A DNA stretch of 64,000 bases from Vulcanimicrobium sp035943995 (lineage in GTDB: Bacteria > Vulcanimicrobiota > Vulcanimicrobiia > Vulcanimicrobiales > Vulcanimicrobiaceae): NCBI GenBank assembly GCA_035943995.1, contig DASZBS010000066.1, forward strand, positions 1 to 64,000, read 5' to 3'. Shown one piece after another: positions 1 through 9,198 of this stretch (its first letter is position 1; every line of letters begins with the position of its first letter). Below the pieces are notes generated by a model that was given only the letters and a program-made list of their open reading frames with translations, searched no databases and was not told where the DNA came from. The position numbers were made by a program, and so were the translations under genes.

Positions 1-48
1 CGCCTACGCCTACGCCTACGCCTACGCCTACGCCTACGCCTACGCCTA
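1..48. repeat. Hexanucleotide tandem repeat (CGCCTA)n
   Basis: Eight exact copies of the 6-bp unit CGCCTA open the window and probably continue to its left. In the frame of the following gene they encode alternating Pro-Thr, so this is a coding repeat for an extended linker. Such a unit can change copy number by slippage without shifting the frame. Confidence 0.95.
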
Positions 49-836
49 CGCCGGCGTCTTCGTGCGCCGCGCCGAGTTGCGCGACGTCGTCGAGCACCGT
101 GTCGGCGAACGCGAGCGCGGCGCAGACCATCCCGCTGCCCAGCGTCGCGGGCGCTTCCGGCAGCGTCATGCTGCCGGCGGGGACGCAGGCGCCCAGCGGC
201 ACGACGCTGCAGGTCACGCTGCAAACGCTTGCGGCCGGTGTCGTCGCGCTGCAATCGGCGCAGCGGCGTTCGTCGGACGTCGGAACGTCGAATGCTCAGC
301 TCTACCTCGTGCTCGCGCCGTCGCACACGATCGTGCTGCCGGCGTTTCCGTCGTTTACGTTCACCGTGCCGCCTGCGCTCGTGCTGCCGAACGAGAGCGA
401 GTTCCTCGCGTTCTACGATGCGGCGCAGAGCGGGTACCGGACCGTGTTCGGTCCCGCTACCGCCGTCAGCGGCATCGTCACGTTCACCGGAACGTCCTCG
501 CCGCTCACGCTCACCGGCGGGCAGACGTACGTCTTCGCGCTGTACGGCATCCCCGCCGTCGTGGCCGGTAATCCCGTGCCTGCGCCGTCGTCGGTGGCGT
601 TCAACCTGACCGGCCAGTCGCAGATCGTCACGGTGAGCGAGCCCAATTACAGTGGCGCGTTCACCGCGACGTCGAGCAATGCGGCCGTCGTCGGCGTCGC
701 CGCGGTGTCGGGATCGTCGTTCATCCTCACGGCCGGCACCAGCGCCGGCAGCGCGACGATCACCGTCCGTGATTCCGCCGGCCGCACGTCGCTCGTCGAC
801 GCCGGCGTCACGCTGACGTTCGGCACCGTGCGCTGA
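3..836 (+). CDS. Secreted Pro-Thr-linker protein with Ig-like domain (5' partial)
   Basis: The open frame enters from the left edge, so the N terminus is missing. It begins with a (Pro-Thr)8 linker encoded by the hexanucleotide repeat and a Ser/Ala-rich stretch. A beta-rich, hydroxyl-rich region follows. The last ~65 residues read like a bacterial Ig-like (Big_2-type) fold: alternating strands, a SNAAVVGVAAVSG segment and an ATITVRDSAG segment typical of such domains. A Pro-Thr linker behind a lipoprotein or signal anchor is common in exported surface proteins, so export is inferred. The function is unknown. An Ig-like lipoprotein follows 63 bp downstream on the same strand. Confidence 0.75.
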   Translation, partial: PTPTPTPTPTPTPTPTPASSCAAPSCATSSSTVSANASAAQTIPLPSVAGASGSVMLPAGTQAPSGTTLQVTLQTLAAGVVALQSAQRRSSDVGTSNAQLYLVLAPSHTIVLPAFPSFTFTVPPALVLPNESEFLAFYDAAQSGYRTVFGPATAVSGIVTFTGTSSPLTLTGGQTYVFALYGIPAVVAGNPVPAPSSVAFNLTGQSQIVTVSEPNYSGAFTATSSNAAVVGVAAVSGSSFILTAGTSAGSATITVRDSAGRTSLVDAGVTLTFGTVR

Positions 837-899
837 GCCGCGTTCCGCGCAATTTTTTCTAGCCACCCACAACACCACACATCGGAGAATCTCATCTCA

Positions 900-2699
900 A
901 TGCGCATGTCCGGTCTACGCACCGCGCTCGTGCTCGCCGCCTTCGGGTTGGCGGGTTGCGGCGGCGGCGGTTCGTCCTCGCTCCCCTCGGCGGCGCAGAG
1001 TGCGCCCGATAAAAGCACATCCGCCGCGACCGTCGCGGTGACCATCACGATCCCGTCCGCGGGAAAGACGTCGGCGAAGGTGCGCGGTCCGCACTACGTC
1101 TCGTTCGGCACGCAGGGCATGACCGTCGTCAGCAAGCAGGGCGCGACACAGCTCGGCTCGACGACGTTCGGCACGACGGTCGCCAGCAATCCGAGCGGTT
1201 GCCATGCAGTGAGCGGCGGCACGAGCTGCACGTTTGCGCTGGCGGCGTCGGCGCCGTCGACGGATTTCTTCATCACGTCGTACGATGCCGCGCCCGTCAG
1301 CGGTGCGATCCCCAACACGGCGCACGCGCTCGCGACGTTCCAGCAGCTCGCGATGCCGATCGTGCCGCGCCAGGTGAACAACCTCGCGTTCACGATGGGC
1401 GGCATCGTCGCGTCGCTGACGCTCGGCAACGACGCGGTGACCTCTGCGCCCGCGCAGGGCACGCAGGTGAAGAAGACCGTGTCGCTGATCCCGAAGGACG
1501 CATCCGGCGAGATCATCCTCACCGCGGCGGGCGACACGACGCTCGACCGCCCGATCGGCGTGACGCTGAGCGAGTCCAACGGCACCGGCCACAGCTACTT
1601 GAGCACCGACAACGGCGCGACGCACGCGACGCTGCCGGTGTCGGTCGCCGACGGCTCGACGACCGTGACGCTCGTGTACGACGGCGGCGGCGCGGCGCCT
1701 GATCCCGCGGCGCCCGCGAACGCGTACAAAAGCACGATCACCGCGTCGATCGCGTCCAGCAACGACAACACGACGGGCACGTCGCTCAACAACGCCGCGA
1801 CGAAGTCGTTCGACCTCGCGCCGGTGTTCCTCGTCGCTTCGCACCTCGACGCGACGGACCACAACGGCGCGGGCTTCGCGGCAGGCTCACCGCCGACGTT
1901 CACGTTCACCAATATCGCGCCGTCGTCCGGACTGACGCAGGGGATGCTCGACATCGTCGCGGCCGAAGCGGCGACCACGTCGACGTACGCGTCGGGTCTG
2001 ACGTCGGGAAGCTGCGCCGGCGTGACGTTCTCGCAGACGGGCACCGCGCCGGCGGCAGGCAGCCCGGTGTCGCTCGCGTTCACGCCGGTGCTCGGATCGA
2101 ATCCGACGACGTCGCCGTGCGCGTTCGCCGCGACCGACGGCGCCGGTTCGAGCGTTGCCGTTACCACCGTGTACTCCGCGACGGGCGGGTCGGGCACGGT
2201 TGTGATCCCGGGCAACGGCTCGTCGAGCCTGATCGCCGACGGCGACTTCTCGAACCCCACGCTGAGCGCGAACACGACGACGACCTGCACCACGTCGTTC
2301 GGGAGCTGGACGTCGTGCATGGACGGTCCGGCGTTCTACAACGGCAACGGCGGGCAGAATCTGCCGGTGCCGCCGAACGGGCAGGGCGCGTACCTGGCGA
2401 ATCCGGGGCAGAACGGCACGCAGGCGTCGTTCCGCCAGAACGTCACGTCGGGCTCGACGGTGACGGTCACGCTCGGCTACAAGGGCGCGGCGGTGCCCGG
2501 CGTTGCGAACTCGGGCTTCTTCGGCATCAACCTGAGCGGGTCGTGCACGTCGCCGGACTTCGTGCCGAACACGACGTTCATCTCGGACTATGGCCCCAAC
2601 ACGTCATGGAAGGCGTTCTCGCACAGCGTGACGATCTCCGGACCGTGCGAGATCCTGATCAACGGGATCGGCGAGCTGTCGAGCTTCACCCTGCAATAG
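900..2699 (+). CDS. Large Ig-like/beta-rich lipoprotein
   Basis: The 599-residue protein starts with a lipoprotein signal peptide whose lipobox LAGC is followed by a run of Gly, so it should be lipidated at that Cys and anchored to a membrane. A weak GGAG lies about 12 bases before the ATG; a second ATG two codons later is also possible. The body is Ser/Thr/Ala-rich and beta-strand-like. The last ~110 residues, with two Cys pairs and a FFGINLSGSC segment, look like a jelly-roll or carbohydrate-binding module, but I cannot assign a family. It may share an operon with the preceding secreted protein. No enzymatic motif was seen. Confidence 0.8.
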   Translation: MRMSGLRTALVLAAFGLAGCGGGGSSSLPSAAQSAPDKSTSAATVAVTITIPSAGKTSAKVRGPHYVSFGTQGMTVVSKQGATQLGSTTFGTTVASNPSGCHAVSGGTSCTFALAASAPSTDFFITSYDAAPVSGAIPNTAHALATFQQLAMPIVPRQVNNLAFTMGGIVASLTLGNDAVTSAPAQGTQVKKTVSLIPKDASGEIILTAAGDTTLDRPIGVTLSESNGTGHSYLSTDNGATHATLPVSVADGSTTVTLVYDGGGAAPDPAAPANAYKSTITASIASSNDNTTGTSLNNAATKSFDLAPVFLVASHLDATDHNGAGFAAGSPPTFTFTNIAPSSGLTQGMLDIVAAEAATTSTYASGLTSGSCAGVTFSQTGTAPAAGSPVSLAFTPVLGSNPTTSPCAFAATDGAGSSVAVTTVYSATGGSGTVVIPGNGSSSLIADGDFSNPTLSANTTTTCTTSFGSWTSCMDGPAFYNGNGGQNLPVPPNGQGAYLANPGQNGTQASFRQNVTSGSTVTVTLGYKGAAVPGVANSGFFGINLSGSCTSPDFVPNTTFISDYGPNTSWKAFSHSVTISGPCEILINGIGELSSFTLQ

Positions 2700-2723
2700 G
2701 CAGCGGTACGGCGGCGGCAGCGA

Positions 2724-3290
2724 TTAGCTGCTGCCGTCGCCGTTCGGGTCGACCCAGTTGCTCGAGCGCATCATCGCGACGTTGCGCTTCGCGCGGTTGC
2801 CGACTTGCGCGTACCACGCGGAGTCTTTCATCTGGTCCGCGGCTTTGCCGTACTGCGCGCTCTTGATCGCCGGATCGGTCGCCGCGACCGCCGCGTAGAT
2901 CGCGGCGCGTGCCGAAGGAAAGCCCATCCAGCCCGCGACGCCGAGGTTGTACGTCATGTCCACGACGACGAACCGGCGCGCGTCGCTGAGCTTGTCGAAT
3001 ACGCCGTGTCCCAGCGTCCCTTTCGCGTCGTTCACGTAGCCCGGCAGCATCTGGTCGAACGTCGAGTCCGCTTGCGCTTGCGTGAGCGGGGTCCGGCCGG
3101 CGATCACGCCTGCGACGTCGGTGACACCCGCTTTTTGTAAGATCGCCTTCGCGTTCGCGTTCTGCAAGTTGAAGCCGTACGCGATCGTCGGGACGCCCAC
3201 GGTGTCGTAGTACATCGTGAGCCGGCAGCCCTCGTTGATCGCAATGCGCCGGCGCACTTCGTCGGTCCATTGCTGCGGTGTCATGGCCAT
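2724..3290 (-). CDS. T4-type lysozyme (glycoside hydrolase family 24)
   Basis: This 188-residue protein matches the phage T4 lysozyme fold, which cleaves the MurNAc-GlcNAc bond of peptidoglycan. The catalytic triad is visible with T4 spacing: Glu20 in NEG, Asp29 in YYDTVG and Thr35 (T4 Glu11, Asp20, Thr26). The C-terminal part has the MTYNLGVAGW helix typical of the family. There is no signal peptide, and no holin or other phage gene nearby, so export would need another route or the gene is a domesticated phage remnant. It ends 24 bp from the convergent lipoprotein gene. Confidence 0.88.
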   Translation of the reverse strand: MAMTPQQWTDEVRRRIAINEGCRLTMYYDTVGVPTIAYGFNLQNANAKAILQKAGVTDVAGVIAGRTPLTQAQADSTFDQMLPGYVNDAKGTLGHGVFDKLSDARRFVVVDMTYNLGVAGWMGFPSARAAIYAAVAATDPAIKSAQYGKAADQMKDSAWYAQVGNRAKRNVAMMRSSNWVDPNGDGSS

Positions 3291-3310
3291 GGCTCAGCTC
3301 CCTTCGAACG

Positions 3311-3901
3311 CTAGCGGAGGCGGGTCATCTTGACGATGCGAACCGGCGGCGCGAGCATCTCGCCCGCCGCGTGCGCGCGCTGGATCGTGCGCACGACGGC
3401 CGCGCCGCGAACCACTTTGCCGAAGGCCGCGTAGCCCGGCCCCAGCGGGCCGCCCGCATCGAGGAAACGGTTGTCGCCGATGCACAGGAAGAACTCGGTC
3501 GACGCGGAGTTCGGATCGGACGTGCGCGCCATCGAGATCGCACCGTCGGTGTTGTGCAGCCCCGTCTTGCTCGTCGGCTCCAGCGGTATCGGATGGATCA
3601 TCGGGTTGGGCGCCTGCGGGTTGAGGCCGCCCTGGATCACCTCGATCTTCGAGCCCGGTTCGTTCGCGCGGCTGACGGTGCGGTAGAACGTCGTACCATT
3701 GTACATGCCGAGGTCGACGTAGTGCAGGAAGTTCGCGGTCGTGCCCGGCGCGTGCGCGCGGTCGAGCCGCACGACGATCGTGCCCATCGACGTTTGGATC
3801 GCGACGTCGACCGGCGCCGCGGCGCGTGTCGCCGCGGACGAGGACGTGGACGGGGCGAGCAGCGTGGCGGCACAGAGCGCGAGCATGATGACGAAGCGCA
3901 T
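3311..3901 (-). CDS. Exported cyclophilin-type peptidyl-prolyl isomerase
   Basis: The chosen ATG gives 196 residues starting with a clear signal peptide that ends near SSSAA. The mature part is a cyclophilin domain: FLHYVDLGMYNGTTFYRTV, the IQGG segment, SMARTSDPNSASTEFFLCIG and an FGKVVRG segment are the family landmarks. The active-site Arg of the FYR motif is present. It would catalyse proline cis-trans isomerisation during folding of exported proteins. The gene is transcribed away from the acyl-CoA synthetase; an alternative upstream ATG for that gene would overlap this start codon. Confidence 0.88.
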   Translation of the reverse strand: MRFVIMLALCAATLLAPSTSSSAATRAAAPVDVAIQTSMGTIVVRLDRAHAPGTTANFLHYVDLGMYNGTTFYRTVSRANEPGSKIEVIQGGLNPQAPNPMIHPIPLEPTSKTGLHNTDGAISMARTSDPNSASTEFFLCIGDNRFLDAGGPLGPGYAAFGKVVRGAAVVRTIQRAHAAGEMLAPPVRIVKMTRLR

Positions 3902-3989
3902 GTCGACGGCGGCTTCGAGCAGGGCGAGCGCGTCTCCCGGCAGGGGTACGCCGCCGCGACGGCCCAGCAAGCACCATGGTCGGCCCGGC

Positions 3990-5471
3990 GTGAGCGCGGC
4001 GTTGTATTTCGGGGACGTCGTGCGCGATGCGCGGACGCTGGCCGCGCGCGGCCTGCGGCTGGCCGGCGGTCTGCGCGCGCTCGGCCTGCGCGAAGGCGAC
4101 GTGGTCGCGGTGCTGCTGCGCAACGACCCGGTGTACGCTGACGTGATGCACGCGTGCCGGATCGCCGGGCTGTACTACTGTCCGCTGAACTGGCACTTCA
4201 CGCCCAGCGAGCTCGAGGTGATCCTCGCCGATTGCGGCGCGCGCGTCGTCATCGGGGGCGCGGATTTGCTCGACGCGGCCGCGGGCGTGCTGCCGGCCGG
4301 CGCGACGGTGCTGAGCGCCGGCGGCGGCACCGCGTTCGTGGATTACGATGCGTGGCTCGCGACGCAGCCGGAGTACGACGGGCCCGCGGTGTCGCCGCGC
4401 GGGCTGATGGGCTATACGTCCGGCACGACGGGGCGGCCGAAAGGCGTGCGGCGCGTACCGGTGCCGCTGGAAGATTTGCCGGCGCAGCAGGCCGCGATTC
4501 GCGAGCTGGTGCGCTCGGTGTACGGCATCGAGGACGGCTGTCGCACCGTGCTGCCGGCGCCGCTGTACCACAGCGCGCCCGCGTCGATCGCGCAGAACAC
4601 GCTGCTGCACGGCGAACGGCTCGTGCTGGCGCCTCGCTTCGACGCCGAAGAGACGCTCGCGCTGATCGCGCGGCATCGCGCGGACGTGTGCTACCTCACG
4701 CCGACGATGTACGTGCGTTTGCTGCGGCTGCCCGGCGCGGTGTGGGACCGGTACGACATCTCCTCGCTGCGGTTCGTCGCGTCGACGGGCTCGCCGTGCG
4801 CGCCCGAGGTGAAGCGCGCGATCATCGCGCGGCTGGGGCCCGTGGTGCACGAGACGTACGCGTCGACCGAGGCCGGTCTCATCACCGTCGCGTCGTCGGC
4901 CGACGCGCTGGCGCGCCCCGGCACCGCCGGCCGGCCCGCGGGCGCGGCGCAGGTGCGCATCTACGATGCGTCCGGGCGCGAGTGCGCGCCGGGCGAGATC
5001 GGCACGATCTACGGCCGCCAGCCCGCGTATCCGGATTTCACGTATCACAACCTGCCCGACGCGCGCGCGGCGATCGAGCGCGACGGCCTGGTGACGCTCG
5101 GCGACGTCGGATATCTCGACGCCGACGGATATTTGTTCGTGTGCGACCGCGGCGCGGACATGGTGCTCTCGGGCGGCGTGAACATCTACCCCGCCGAGAT
5201 CGAGCACGCGCTGCTGCGGCTGCCGGGCGTGCTCGACTGCGCGGTGATCGGGCTGCCCGATCCGGAGTACGGCGAACGGCTGCACGCGATCGTGCAGCCC
5301 GAACCGGGCGCGGTGCTCGCGCCGGAACGGCTTGCGTCGGAATTGCGCCGCGTCCTCGCGGGCTACAAGGTGCCGCGCACGTTCACCGTCGCCGACGCGC
5401 TGCCGCGCGACGACAACGGCAAAATCGCGAAGCGCCGGCTGCGCGAGACGTACGCGGCCGCGGCGCCGTGA
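3990..5471 (+). CDS. Acyl-CoA synthetase (AMP-binding, ANL superfamily)
   Basis: The protein carries the adenylate-forming enzyme signatures in order: the P-loop YTSGTTGRPKGV near residues 142-153, the YASTEAG motif near 290, the hinge region GDVGYLDADGYLFVCDR, the SGGVNIYPAEIE segment, and the C-terminal catalytic Lys in NGKIAKRR. This predicts ATP-dependent activation of a carboxylic acid, probably a fatty acid, to its CoA thioester; substrate is unknown. The GTG start at 3990 gives 493 residues, slightly short for the family. An in-frame ATG at 3900 would add a low-complexity Ser/Pro/Arg tail and overlap the divergent cyclophilin start, so it was not preferred. Confidence 0.88.
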   Translation: MSAALYFGDVVRDARTLAARGLRLAGGLRALGLREGDVVAVLLRNDPVYADVMHACRIAGLYYCPLNWHFTPSELEVILADCGARVVIGGADLLDAAAGVLPAGATVLSAGGGTAFVDYDAWLATQPEYDGPAVSPRGLMGYTSGTTGRPKGVRRVPVPLEDLPAQQAAIRELVRSVYGIEDGCRTVLPAPLYHSAPASIAQNTLLHGERLVLAPRFDAEETLALIARHRADVCYLTPTMYVRLLRLPGAVWDRYDISSLRFVASTGSPCAPEVKRAIIARLGPVVHETYASTEAGLITVASSADALARPGTAGRPAGAAQVRIYDASGRECAPGEIGTIYGRQPAYPDFTYHNLPDARAAIERDGLVTLGDVGYLDADGYLFVCDRGADMVLSGGVNIYPAEIEHALLRLPGVLDCAVIGLPDPEYGERLHAIVQPEPGAVLAPERLASELRRVLAGYKVPRTFTVADALPRDDNGKIAKRRLRETYAAAAP

Positions 5472-6019
5472 CCATCGGCAACGTGCCGGCCGAGCGCGCC
5501 GCCGGCCGGCCGGATTTGCTTGCGCCGCCGGTGGCGGACGCCGTGCGCGCGTGGAACGCGAGCGTTCCGGTCGACGCGTTGTGGGTCGCGGAGATCGATC
5601 CGCAGCTCGCCGACACCGCGGCGTTCTGCGAGCGCTATGACGTGCGGCTCGACCGGTCGGCGAACTGCGTGGTGCTCGCCGCGCGTCGTGACGGCCGCAG
5701 CTGGTTCGCCGCGTGCGTCGTCCTCGCGACGACGCGCGCCGACGTGAACGGCCTGGCAAAACGGCACCTCGGCGCGCGCAAGATCTCGTTCGCATCGATG
5801 GACGCCGCGACGGCGGCGAGCGGGATGGAGTCCGGCGGCATCACGCCGCTGGGTTTGCCCGCGGATTGGCCGGTTCTGATCGACGGCGCGGTCGTCGCAG
5901 CCGAGCGCGTCGTGATCGGCAGCGGCGTGCGGCGCTCGAAGATCTCGCTGCCGGGCGCCGCGCTCGCCGAATTGCCGAACGCGGTCGTGCTCGCGGAGCT
6001 CGGCCGCACCGTGACGTGA
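5468..6019 (+). CDS. YbaK/aminoacyl-tRNA deacylase domain protein
   Basis: This 183-residue protein has the YbaK/ProX editing-domain pattern: a central KRHLGARKISFA segment followed by ASGMESGGITPLGLP and a VVIGSGVRRSKISLP segment. Family members hydrolyse mischarged tRNAs, such as Cys-tRNA(Pro) or Ala-tRNA(Pro). The GTG start overlaps the stop of the acyl-CoA synthetase (GTGA), so the two are probably translationally coupled. That pairing is not an obvious pathway; the link may be only transcriptional. The exact tRNA substrate cannot be read from the sequence. Confidence 0.85.
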   Translation: MTIGNVPAERAAGRPDLLAPPVADAVRAWNASVPVDALWVAEIDPQLADTAAFCERYDVRLDRSANCVVLAARRDGRSWFAACVVLATTRADVNGLAKRHLGARKISFASMDAATAASGMESGGITPLGLPADWPVLIDGAVVAAERVVIGSGVRRSKISLPGAALAELPNAVVLAELGRTVT

Positions 6020-6085
6020 CGAATCAGCGGTTCCGCGCGGCGATCTCGCCGGCCGCGCGGAACTGCTGCTTCGGGTTCGTGATCC

Positions 6086-7948
6086 TTACGGCGACGAGAG
6101 CTCGATCAGCTGGTCTTCGTTCGCGCCCAGGTTGACGATGTAGAGCAAGTTGTTGCCCTGCGCCGAGGTCTCCGTGAGGTTACTCGCGATCGGCATCGCG
6201 GGCCCGGCGTTCCACGTGTTGCTCGCGGCATCGTAGAAGTACACCGTGTTCGTCCCAGGCGTACCGCTGCCGGGGTAGCCGCCCGCGACGTAGATCCGGC
6301 CGTTGATCACCGCGGCATGCTGGTAGCGCAGCGGCGTCGGCAGCGGTGCGACCGTGGCCCACACGTCGTTGATCGGGTCGTACCGCTCGACGGTCGTCAC
6401 GGCCGCCGACGTCTGGCTGCGCCCGCCGATGACGTAGACGAATCCGTTTAGGTTCGCGACCGCGACGTCGTCGCGCGGCGTCGGCATCGCGGCCAAGTCG
6501 GTCCACGTATCGGTGTCGGGGCTATATGCCTCCGGTGTGGCGACGAGCGTACCACCGCTATCGTCACCGCCGAACACGAACAGCCGGGCGCCCACGGTGA
6601 CCGCGCGATGGCGGCTCCGCGCGTGGTTCATGTCGTGGGCCGCGAACCACGTGTCGGAACCCGGATCGTAGAACTCCGTGGTGGCGACGACGTTGGAGCC
6701 GGCGTCGATGCCGCCGACTACGTAGAACTCACCCAAGAGGGCATCGCCCGACACGAAGTCACGCGGCGTGTTCATGCTCGCGAGCGTGGTCCAGGTGGGG
6801 CCGGACGGGTCGAACTTCTGCGTCGAGCCTGTCTTCACGAACACCGCGGCGGGCTTGGTGGTGCCGCCCGCGACGTAGAGGATGTTGTTGATGACGGCGG
6901 CCGCGGCGTTGAGGCGCGGCAGACCGGTCGGCGTGTCGGTCTTGAACGAGACGCCCGGCACGTTGGCGACCGTGAAGGCCAGCAAGACCGGGGAGAGACC
7001 GTCGCCCGGCGCCGCGCCCGACGTGTTCGCCGGCGTCGCGGTCAGCGTGATCTTCGCCGAGACGTTCACGGAGTGCGGCGTGATCGTCAGCGTGTTGCCG
7101 GTAATCGTCGCCGTGAAGTTCGCGTTGTTGCTGCTGGTCACGGTCACCACGGGCGCGCCCGGCGCGGTGACGGGGATGTTGCTGCCGTGCGAGTCGGGGA
7201 CGACGAAGGTGAAGTTCGTCGCGGCCATGCCGGTGATCGTCGCCGTGCAGGTGGCGGAGATATCGCTCGCGCCGCTGATCGTCGTGCTGGTGCAGTTCGG
7301 TCCGCTCGCCGCGGTGACGCCCGCCGGCGGGAAGACGGTGAACGCGCTCGAGTTCGCGTCGAGCGTGAACGTGAACGTGTTGACGACGCCCTGCTTCACC
7401 GACGCGACGGCGCGCTGCTGCGAGATGATGTTGCCGGTCGCGTTGCCGCCGCTGAAGCCGTCGTAGGTGGCGATGGTCAGCGAGTCGTCGCCCAGCGGAA
7501 GGTTTATCGTCTCGGTGCACTTGATGTTGCCCGCGTTGGCCGGGTCGGGGCCGCACTGGCCGGGTGTGTTCGGGTTCTGCGCGGTGGACGTGACTTGCAG
7601 CGTGGTGTTCTGCGGAAGCCCGCCCGCCGGCGTGACCGCGGCATGCGTCGTGGGGTTGGCGACCGCCGTGAGCGTGACTTTGATCGCGGCCGTGGCTGCC
7701 GTGATGTACTGCGGTTGGCGCCCGGTCCGCGTCGCGCGGGCTGCGGCCTGGGCCGCACGCTGCTTCGCGCTCGGCCCTCTGGAGACGATGAACGTCAGCG
7801 TGACGGGGGCCGTGCCGGCGGGCGCGGCATCGGCCGGCACCTGGGCCACCGGTGGCGCGGCGTGCGTGCTGCCGCCTCCGCCGCCGCAACCGGCGAGGAG
7901 AACGGCTGCCGTCAAGAAGGCCGCGGCGGGACGAAAAACGGTCAACAC
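6086..7948 (-). CDS. Kelch-repeat lipoprotein
   Basis: The protein has a lipoprotein signal ending in the lipobox LLAGC followed by five Gly. The N-terminal half is Thr/Ala-rich with three pairs of Cys and Ig-like character. The C-terminal half contains about five Kelch blades, each with the diglycine motif (YVAGG, YVVGG, FVFGG, YVIGG, YVAGG) and a downstream Trp-containing strand. These would form a surface beta-propeller for binding. GTG at 7948 was chosen because GAGG sits five bases upstream; the frame stays open to 7996. It is divergent from the beta-lactamase-fold gene and has no known enzymatic residues. Confidence 0.85.
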   Translation of the reverse strand: MLTVFRPAAAFLTAAVLLAGCGGGGGSTHAAPPVAQVPADAAPAGTAPVTLTFIVSRGPSAKQRAAQAAARATRTGRQPQYITAATAAIKVTLTAVANPTTHAAVTPAGGLPQNTTLQVTSTAQNPNTPGQCGPDPANAGNIKCTETINLPLGDDSLTIATYDGFSGGNATGNIISQQRAVASVKQGVVNTFTFTLDANSSAFTVFPPAGVTAASGPNCTSTTISGASDISATCTATITGMAATNFTFVVPDSHGSNIPVTAPGAPVVTVTSSNNANFTATITGNTLTITPHSVNVSAKITLTATPANTSGAAPGDGLSPVLLAFTVANVPGVSFKTDTPTGLPRLNAAAAVINNILYVAGGTTKPAAVFVKTGSTQKFDPSGPTWTTLASMNTPRDFVSGDALLGEFYVVGGIDAGSNVVATTEFYDPGSDTWFAAHDMNHARSRHRAVTVGARLFVFGGDDSGGTLVATPEAYSPDTDTWTDLAAMPTPRDDVAVANLNGFVYVIGGRSQTSAAVTTVERYDPINDVWATVAPLPTPLRYQHAAVINGRIYVAGGYPGSGTPGTNTVYFYDAASNTWNAGPAMPIASNLTETSAQGNNLLYIVNLGANEDQLIELSSP

Positions 7949-8099
7949 GGGCACCTCGAACGCAAAGTACGGCGGAACACGACGCCGCCGACGCACCTCA
8001 GAAGGCGTTCGGGGCTATGACCCTCGTTACTATTTGAGGAGCGTCTGCCCTTCCGGCGGCACAGGAAAAAGACGGAGGCCGTGCCCAAAGGCCCCCGCC

Positions 8100-9191
8100 A
8101 TGCGGATCGTTCTCGGCGGGCTCGTCGCCTCGGTCGCCGCCGGACTCGCGATCTCGATCGCGGCCCCGGCGTTCGCCGAGCCGGACGTCGTGGCGGCGAA
8201 TGCGGCGATGGTCGCGATCGTCGCAAAGGCGCGGGCGCCCGGCGCCGGGCTCGCCGTCGCGGACCACGGCCGGCTGATCGACGTGAAGGGGTTCGGGCTC
8301 GCGAACGCCGAGACGCACGCGCCCGTCGGGCCGGACACGATGTTCGCGCTCGCGAGCTGTTCCAAGCCGATCACCGCGATGGCCGTCATGAAGCTCGTCG
8401 ACGACGGCAAGATCACGCTGCGCACGCCGGCGTTCGCGTTTCTCGGCAGGGGTGGCGTCGCGGATCCGCGCGCCGGCCGCATCACGATCGAGCAGTTGCT
8501 CAACCACTCGTCGGGGTTGCCGCACGACGTCGCGGCGACGACCGGCGATCCGATGGACACGGCGCGCGCGGCCGCTCGCGTGCGGTTGCGCTTCGCGCCC
8601 GGCTCGCAGCAGGCGTACTCGAACGCAGGTTTCAACGTGCTCGGCGCGGTCATCGAAAAGGCGAGCGGGCGCAGCTACGCCGAGTTCGTGCGCGACAACG
8701 TGTTCCGGCCCGCGGGCGTGACGCGCTTCGGCGCGCTCGAATCACGGTCGACGATCCCGGGCCAAGCGGTTCGCTATGCAAAAGACGGGCGCGTCGTCGC
8801 GAACCGGATCGGCGAAGGCGGGACGCCGGCGGGCGGCTGGGTTCTGTCGCCGGCCGACATGGTGCGCGTGCTCATCGCGTACGACGCCGGCAAGATCGTA
8901 TCGCTTGCGTCGCGCGCCGCGATGCTCGCGCCGCCCGTGGCGCCGCTGAAGCCGCGCGCGAACGGGGCGGCGTTCGGGCTGGGCTGGGACGTCGTCTACC
9001 ATCTTGCAAACGATCCGGACGCCGTGTTCTACGGCAAGAACGGCGGCATCAGCGGTTCGAGCACGTGGGCCGAGCACCGTCCCGACGGCATCGTGTTCGC
9101 CGCGTTCTACAACGGCGGAAACGGAACGGGCGCGCATCGTCCCGGTCTCGCAGCGCTCGAGAAAGCGTTAGACGGAGGCGCGCCCCCGTAG
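8100..9191 (+). CDS. Serine beta-lactamase/DD-peptidase-fold hydrolase, exported
   Basis: The 363-residue protein begins with a signal peptide ending at APAFA. It has the class C beta-lactamase/penicillin-binding fold motifs: Ser86-x-x-Lys89 (SCSK) with the nucleophilic Ser, Tyr173-Ser-Asn175 as the YxN motif, and GKNGGISGSS at the position of the third (KTG/HxG) motif. The third motif departs from KTG, so it is as likely to be an esterase or D-aminopeptidase as a true beta-lactamase. The LLNHSSGLPH segment is typical of the family. Convergent with the histidine kinase gene 7 bp downstream. Confidence 0.87.
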   Translation: MRIVLGGLVASVAAGLAISIAAPAFAEPDVVAANAAMVAIVAKARAPGAGLAVADHGRLIDVKGFGLANAETHAPVGPDTMFALASCSKPITAMAVMKLVDDGKITLRTPAFAFLGRGGVADPRAGRITIEQLLNHSSGLPHDVAATTGDPMDTARAAARVRLRFAPGSQQAYSNAGFNVLGAVIEKASGRSYAEFVRDNVFRPAGVTRFGALESRSTIPGQAVRYAKDGRVVANRIGEGGTPAGGWVLSPADMVRVLIAYDAGKIVSLASRAAMLAPPVAPLKPRANGAAFGLGWDVVYHLANDPDAVFYGKNGGISGSSTWAEHRPDGIVFAAFYNGGNGTGAHRPGLAALEKALDGGAPP

Positions 9192-9198
9192 ACGGAGC

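Noticed and set aside
1..48. CRISPR-like repeat at the left edge
   Set aside because: The unit is 6 bp with no spacers; it encodes a Pro-Thr linker. No CRISPR array was seen elsewhere.
2724..3290. Prophage suggested by the T4-type lysozyme
   Set aside because: No holin, integrase, structural or other phage gene nearby; a single lysozyme gene does not support a prophage.
3294..5795. 833-codon minus-strand open frame opposite the acyl-CoA synthetase
   Set aside because: Arg/His/Ala-rich mirror of a clear + strand enzyme; typical of high-GC antisense frames.
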